From a bacterium (GTDB taxonomy: Bacteria; Planctomycetota; Planctomycetia; Kolteriales; Kolteriaceae), in NCBI GenBank assembly GCA_019753235.1, contig JAIELF010000033.1, forward strand, positions 41,239 to 105,238: a stretch of DNA of 64,000 nt, in the 5' to 3' direction. Positions 62,414-64,000 of the stretch are shown here, one piece after another. Position 1 is the first letter of the stretch. Every line of letters starts with the position of its first letter. Under the pieces are notes generated by a model. The model did not search any database. It was given only the letters and a program-made list of their open reading frames with translations, and was not told where the DNA came from. The translations under genes and the position numbers were made by a program.

Positions 62414-64000
62414 TCATTCCGTGTGATACAGGCAATACGTTTTGTATCCCCCGGAGACGTTTGAAACTCGATAGCCTTGCTGTTGCAAGATGCGCGTGGC
62501 AAGGTAGCCGCGCTGACCTACCTGACAGTAGACGGTGATGGGCTGATCGTGGCGAATCTCGGCCAATCGATCGCGTAGTTCATCGACAGGGATATTGATT
62601 GCCTCTGGGAGATGGCCCTCGGCAAACTCTCTGGCCGTCCGGACATCAATGACGAACTGTCCCTGCGGAGAATGTTCCGGGGAGTAATTCTCGGCAACGG
62701 TTTGCGGATGGATTCCGCGAAGCAGATTGGCCGCCACGAAGCCCGCCATGTTGACAGGATCCTTGGCCGAGCCGAAGGGGGGAGCGTAGCAAAGCTCTGC
62801 CTCTTCCAGATCATACACCGTCATCTTTGCTTGAATCGCCATCGCCAAAACGTCGATCCGTTTATCGACGCCGGCCCCGCCAACCGCTTGAGCCCCGAGG
62901 ACTCGACCATCCGCTTCGTCAAAGAGGAGCTTCAATGTCATTTGCTCGGCACCGGGATAATAACTGGCATGATGGGCAGGATGAACATAGATCTTGCGGA
63001 ACGGCTTGGCCGCGCGAAGCAACAGTTTCTCGCTTTGCCCCGTGAGGGCGGCAACACGATCAAAGACCCGAACGATCGCTGTCCCTTGGGTGCCGCGATA
63101 CTCCGTGGCGATGCCGAGAATGTTGTCGGCAGCGATGCGCCCCTGTCGATTGGCGGGACCCGCAAGAGGAACTTGTGTCGGCTGTCCGGTGACGAAATCG
63201 ACGGTCTCGACGGCATCGCCGACGGCATAAACAAACGGGTCGTTGGTTCGCATATGCCGATCGACTTTGATCCCGCCGCGCGTTCCGAGTTCCAGACCTG
63301 CTTCTTTGGCAAGCCCGTTATCCGGTCGAACACCGACTCCTAAAAGAACCATATCGGTTTCGATTCTTCGCCCCGAAGTAAGAACGACGCTCCCTCCGGT
63401 GCCGGCATCTTCAAAGCGAGCGGCCGAATCCGAGAGAATCAGTTCGACACCATTCTTCATCAGCGTCTGGGCGATCGGCGTCGTCATCTCCGCATCGAGC
63501 GGCGGAAGCACCTGATCTTGTAATTCGACGACCGTCACCTTGATGCCAAGATGGGTCAGTGACTCCGCCACTTCCAGGCCGATGAAGCCTGCGCCGACCA
63601 CCAGAACCCGCTTCGCGCCGAGATCGATGCGGGAACGAATCTGGTCCATATCCGCCAGGCTTCGCAGCACGTGAACGAAAGGGAGATCAACCCCCGGGAT
63701 CGGCGGGCGAATCGGTGAAGCTCCCGGCGAAAGAATCAGAAAATCGTACGACTCGTTCCGTTCCGATTTTGTGTTGACGTCCCGCCAAGTGATCTCTTTG
63801 TTCGCGCGATCGATTCGTGTAACTTCCGCACAAACACGAACATCGATGCGAAATCGACCACGGAGGAGTTCCGGTTTGGCGACCAGCATTTTGTCTCGGC
63901 TGGTGATTTCGCCGCCTAGATAGTACGGCATGCCACAATTCGCAAACGAGACGTCGGGCCCGCGTTCGAAGAGAACAATATTGGCATTCTCATCCAGCCG
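62414..64000 (-). CDS. CoA-disulfide-reductase-like flavoprotein fused to rhodanese (N-terminus outside window)
   Basis: At least 528 residues; the frame is open to the last base, so the start lies beyond the window and the Met at 63931 is internal. The visible N-terminal part has the redox cysteine in SFANCGMPYYLGG (minus strand, near 63940), then the NAD-binding VLVVGAGFIGLEVAE and the FAD segment VYAVGDAVETVD. The C-terminal 100 residues are a rhodanese domain with the active loop YCQVGQRG. Such fusions reduce CoA disulfide or persulfide/polysulfide with NAD(P)H. Confidence 0.9.
   Translation of the reverse strand, partial: RLDENANIVLFERGPDVSFANCGMPYYLGGEITSRDKMLVAKPELLRGRFRIDVRVCAEVTRIDRANKEITWRDVNTKSERNESYDFLILSPGASPIRPPIPGVDLPFVHVLRSLADMDQIRSRIDLGAKRVLVVGAGFIGLEVAESLTHLGIKVTVVELQDQVLPPLDAEMTTPIAQTLMKNGVELILSDSAARFEDAGTGGSVVLTSGRRIETDMVLLGVGVRPDNGLAKEAGLELGTRGGIKVDRHMRTNDPFVYAVGDAVETVDFVTGQPTQVPLAGPANRQGRIAADNILGIATEYRGTQGTAIVRVFDRVAALTGQSEKLLLRAAKPFRKIYVHPAHHASYYPGAEQMTLKLLFDEADGRVLGAQAVGGAGVDKRIDVLAMAIQAKMTVYDLEEAELCYAPPFGSAKDPVNMAGFVAANLLRGIHPQTVAENYSPEHSPQGQFVIDVRTAREFAEGHLPEAINIPVDELRDRLAEIRHDQPITVYCQVGQRGYLATRILQQQGYRVSNVSGGYKTYCLYHTE

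Noticed and set aside
1..64000. tRNA, rRNA, CRISPR or insertion sequence
   Set aside because: None recognised on either strand; no cloverleaf, repeat-spacer array or transposase-like frame.

Overview
The window looks like chromosomal DNA from a member of the Planctomycetota. This rests on gene content, not on any marker gene: two large proteins of the PVC-type haem-binding (CxxCH plus HEAT) class, a Tat-exported DUF1501 protein, a Tat-exported Gfo/Idh/MocA oxidoreductase, a TIGR03790-type protein, a BatA/VWA protein, a MoxR ATPase, and several very large lineage-type hypothetical proteins. Coding density is high. Neighbouring convergent genes are often only 5 to 16 nt apart or overlap. I found no tRNA, rRNA, CRISPR array, insertion sequence or prophage gene.

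Layout. 1-6773 (+): right-hand part of a surface-polysaccharide cluster (GT4 fragment, O-antigen ligase/polymerase-like protein, second GT4, GT2), with two ATGNNTGA 8-nt gene overlaps, then an exported TIGR03790 protein of the kind that co-occurs with exosortase systems. 6837-12835: LipM-like lipoate/octanoyl transferase, two exported envelope proteins sharing a module (one lipoprotein, one with DUF11), a LolA-like secreted protein and a YhhN-type lysoplasmalogenase. 12997-19520: crotonase (dienoyl-CoA isomerase type), DUF1501 protein, membrane coiled-coil protein, a 735-bp gene-free stretch with a very long hairpin, Gfo/Idh oxidoreductase and FkbM methyltransferase. 19647-25895: a giant helical protein of about 1321 aa, divergent from a BatA/VWA membrane protein. 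26085-30618: NhaA, an AhpC/AhpD-like peroxide-defence pair split by a terminator, a small acidic protein and a hexahaem cytochrome. 30822-36199: exported amidohydrolase, penicillin-acylase-type Ntn hydrolase and HldD. 36581-44097: small hypothetical, universal stress protein, IlvE-type aminotransferase, concanavalin-like secreted protein, Bacteroidetes-type PurM, ASCH protein, GT39 transferase and an SDR that lacks the catalytic tyrosine. 44344-48066: two orphan proteins, a MoxR ATPase and a receiver-PilZ protein. 48275-54156: nucleic-acid enzymes (AlkC/AlkD-like HEAT protein, divergent RNase HII homologue, beta-CASP hydrolase with a C-terminal extension, family-4 uracil-DNA glycosylase) plus a second crotonase. 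54181-64000: zinc alcohol dehydrogenase, divergent PVC-type haem proteins, and a CoA-disulfide-reductase/rhodanese fusion cut by the window end.

The best leads for something undescribed are: the RNase HII homologue whose GRG motif reads GYG, tail-to-tail with the extended beta-CASP protein; the module shared by the two envelope proteins at 7.6-10.8 kb; the giant helical protein opposite BatA/VWA; the hexahaem cytochrome plus exported amidohydrolase with an altered metal motif; and the long hairpin near 17.0 kb. All functional calls come from reading motifs. No database search was run.
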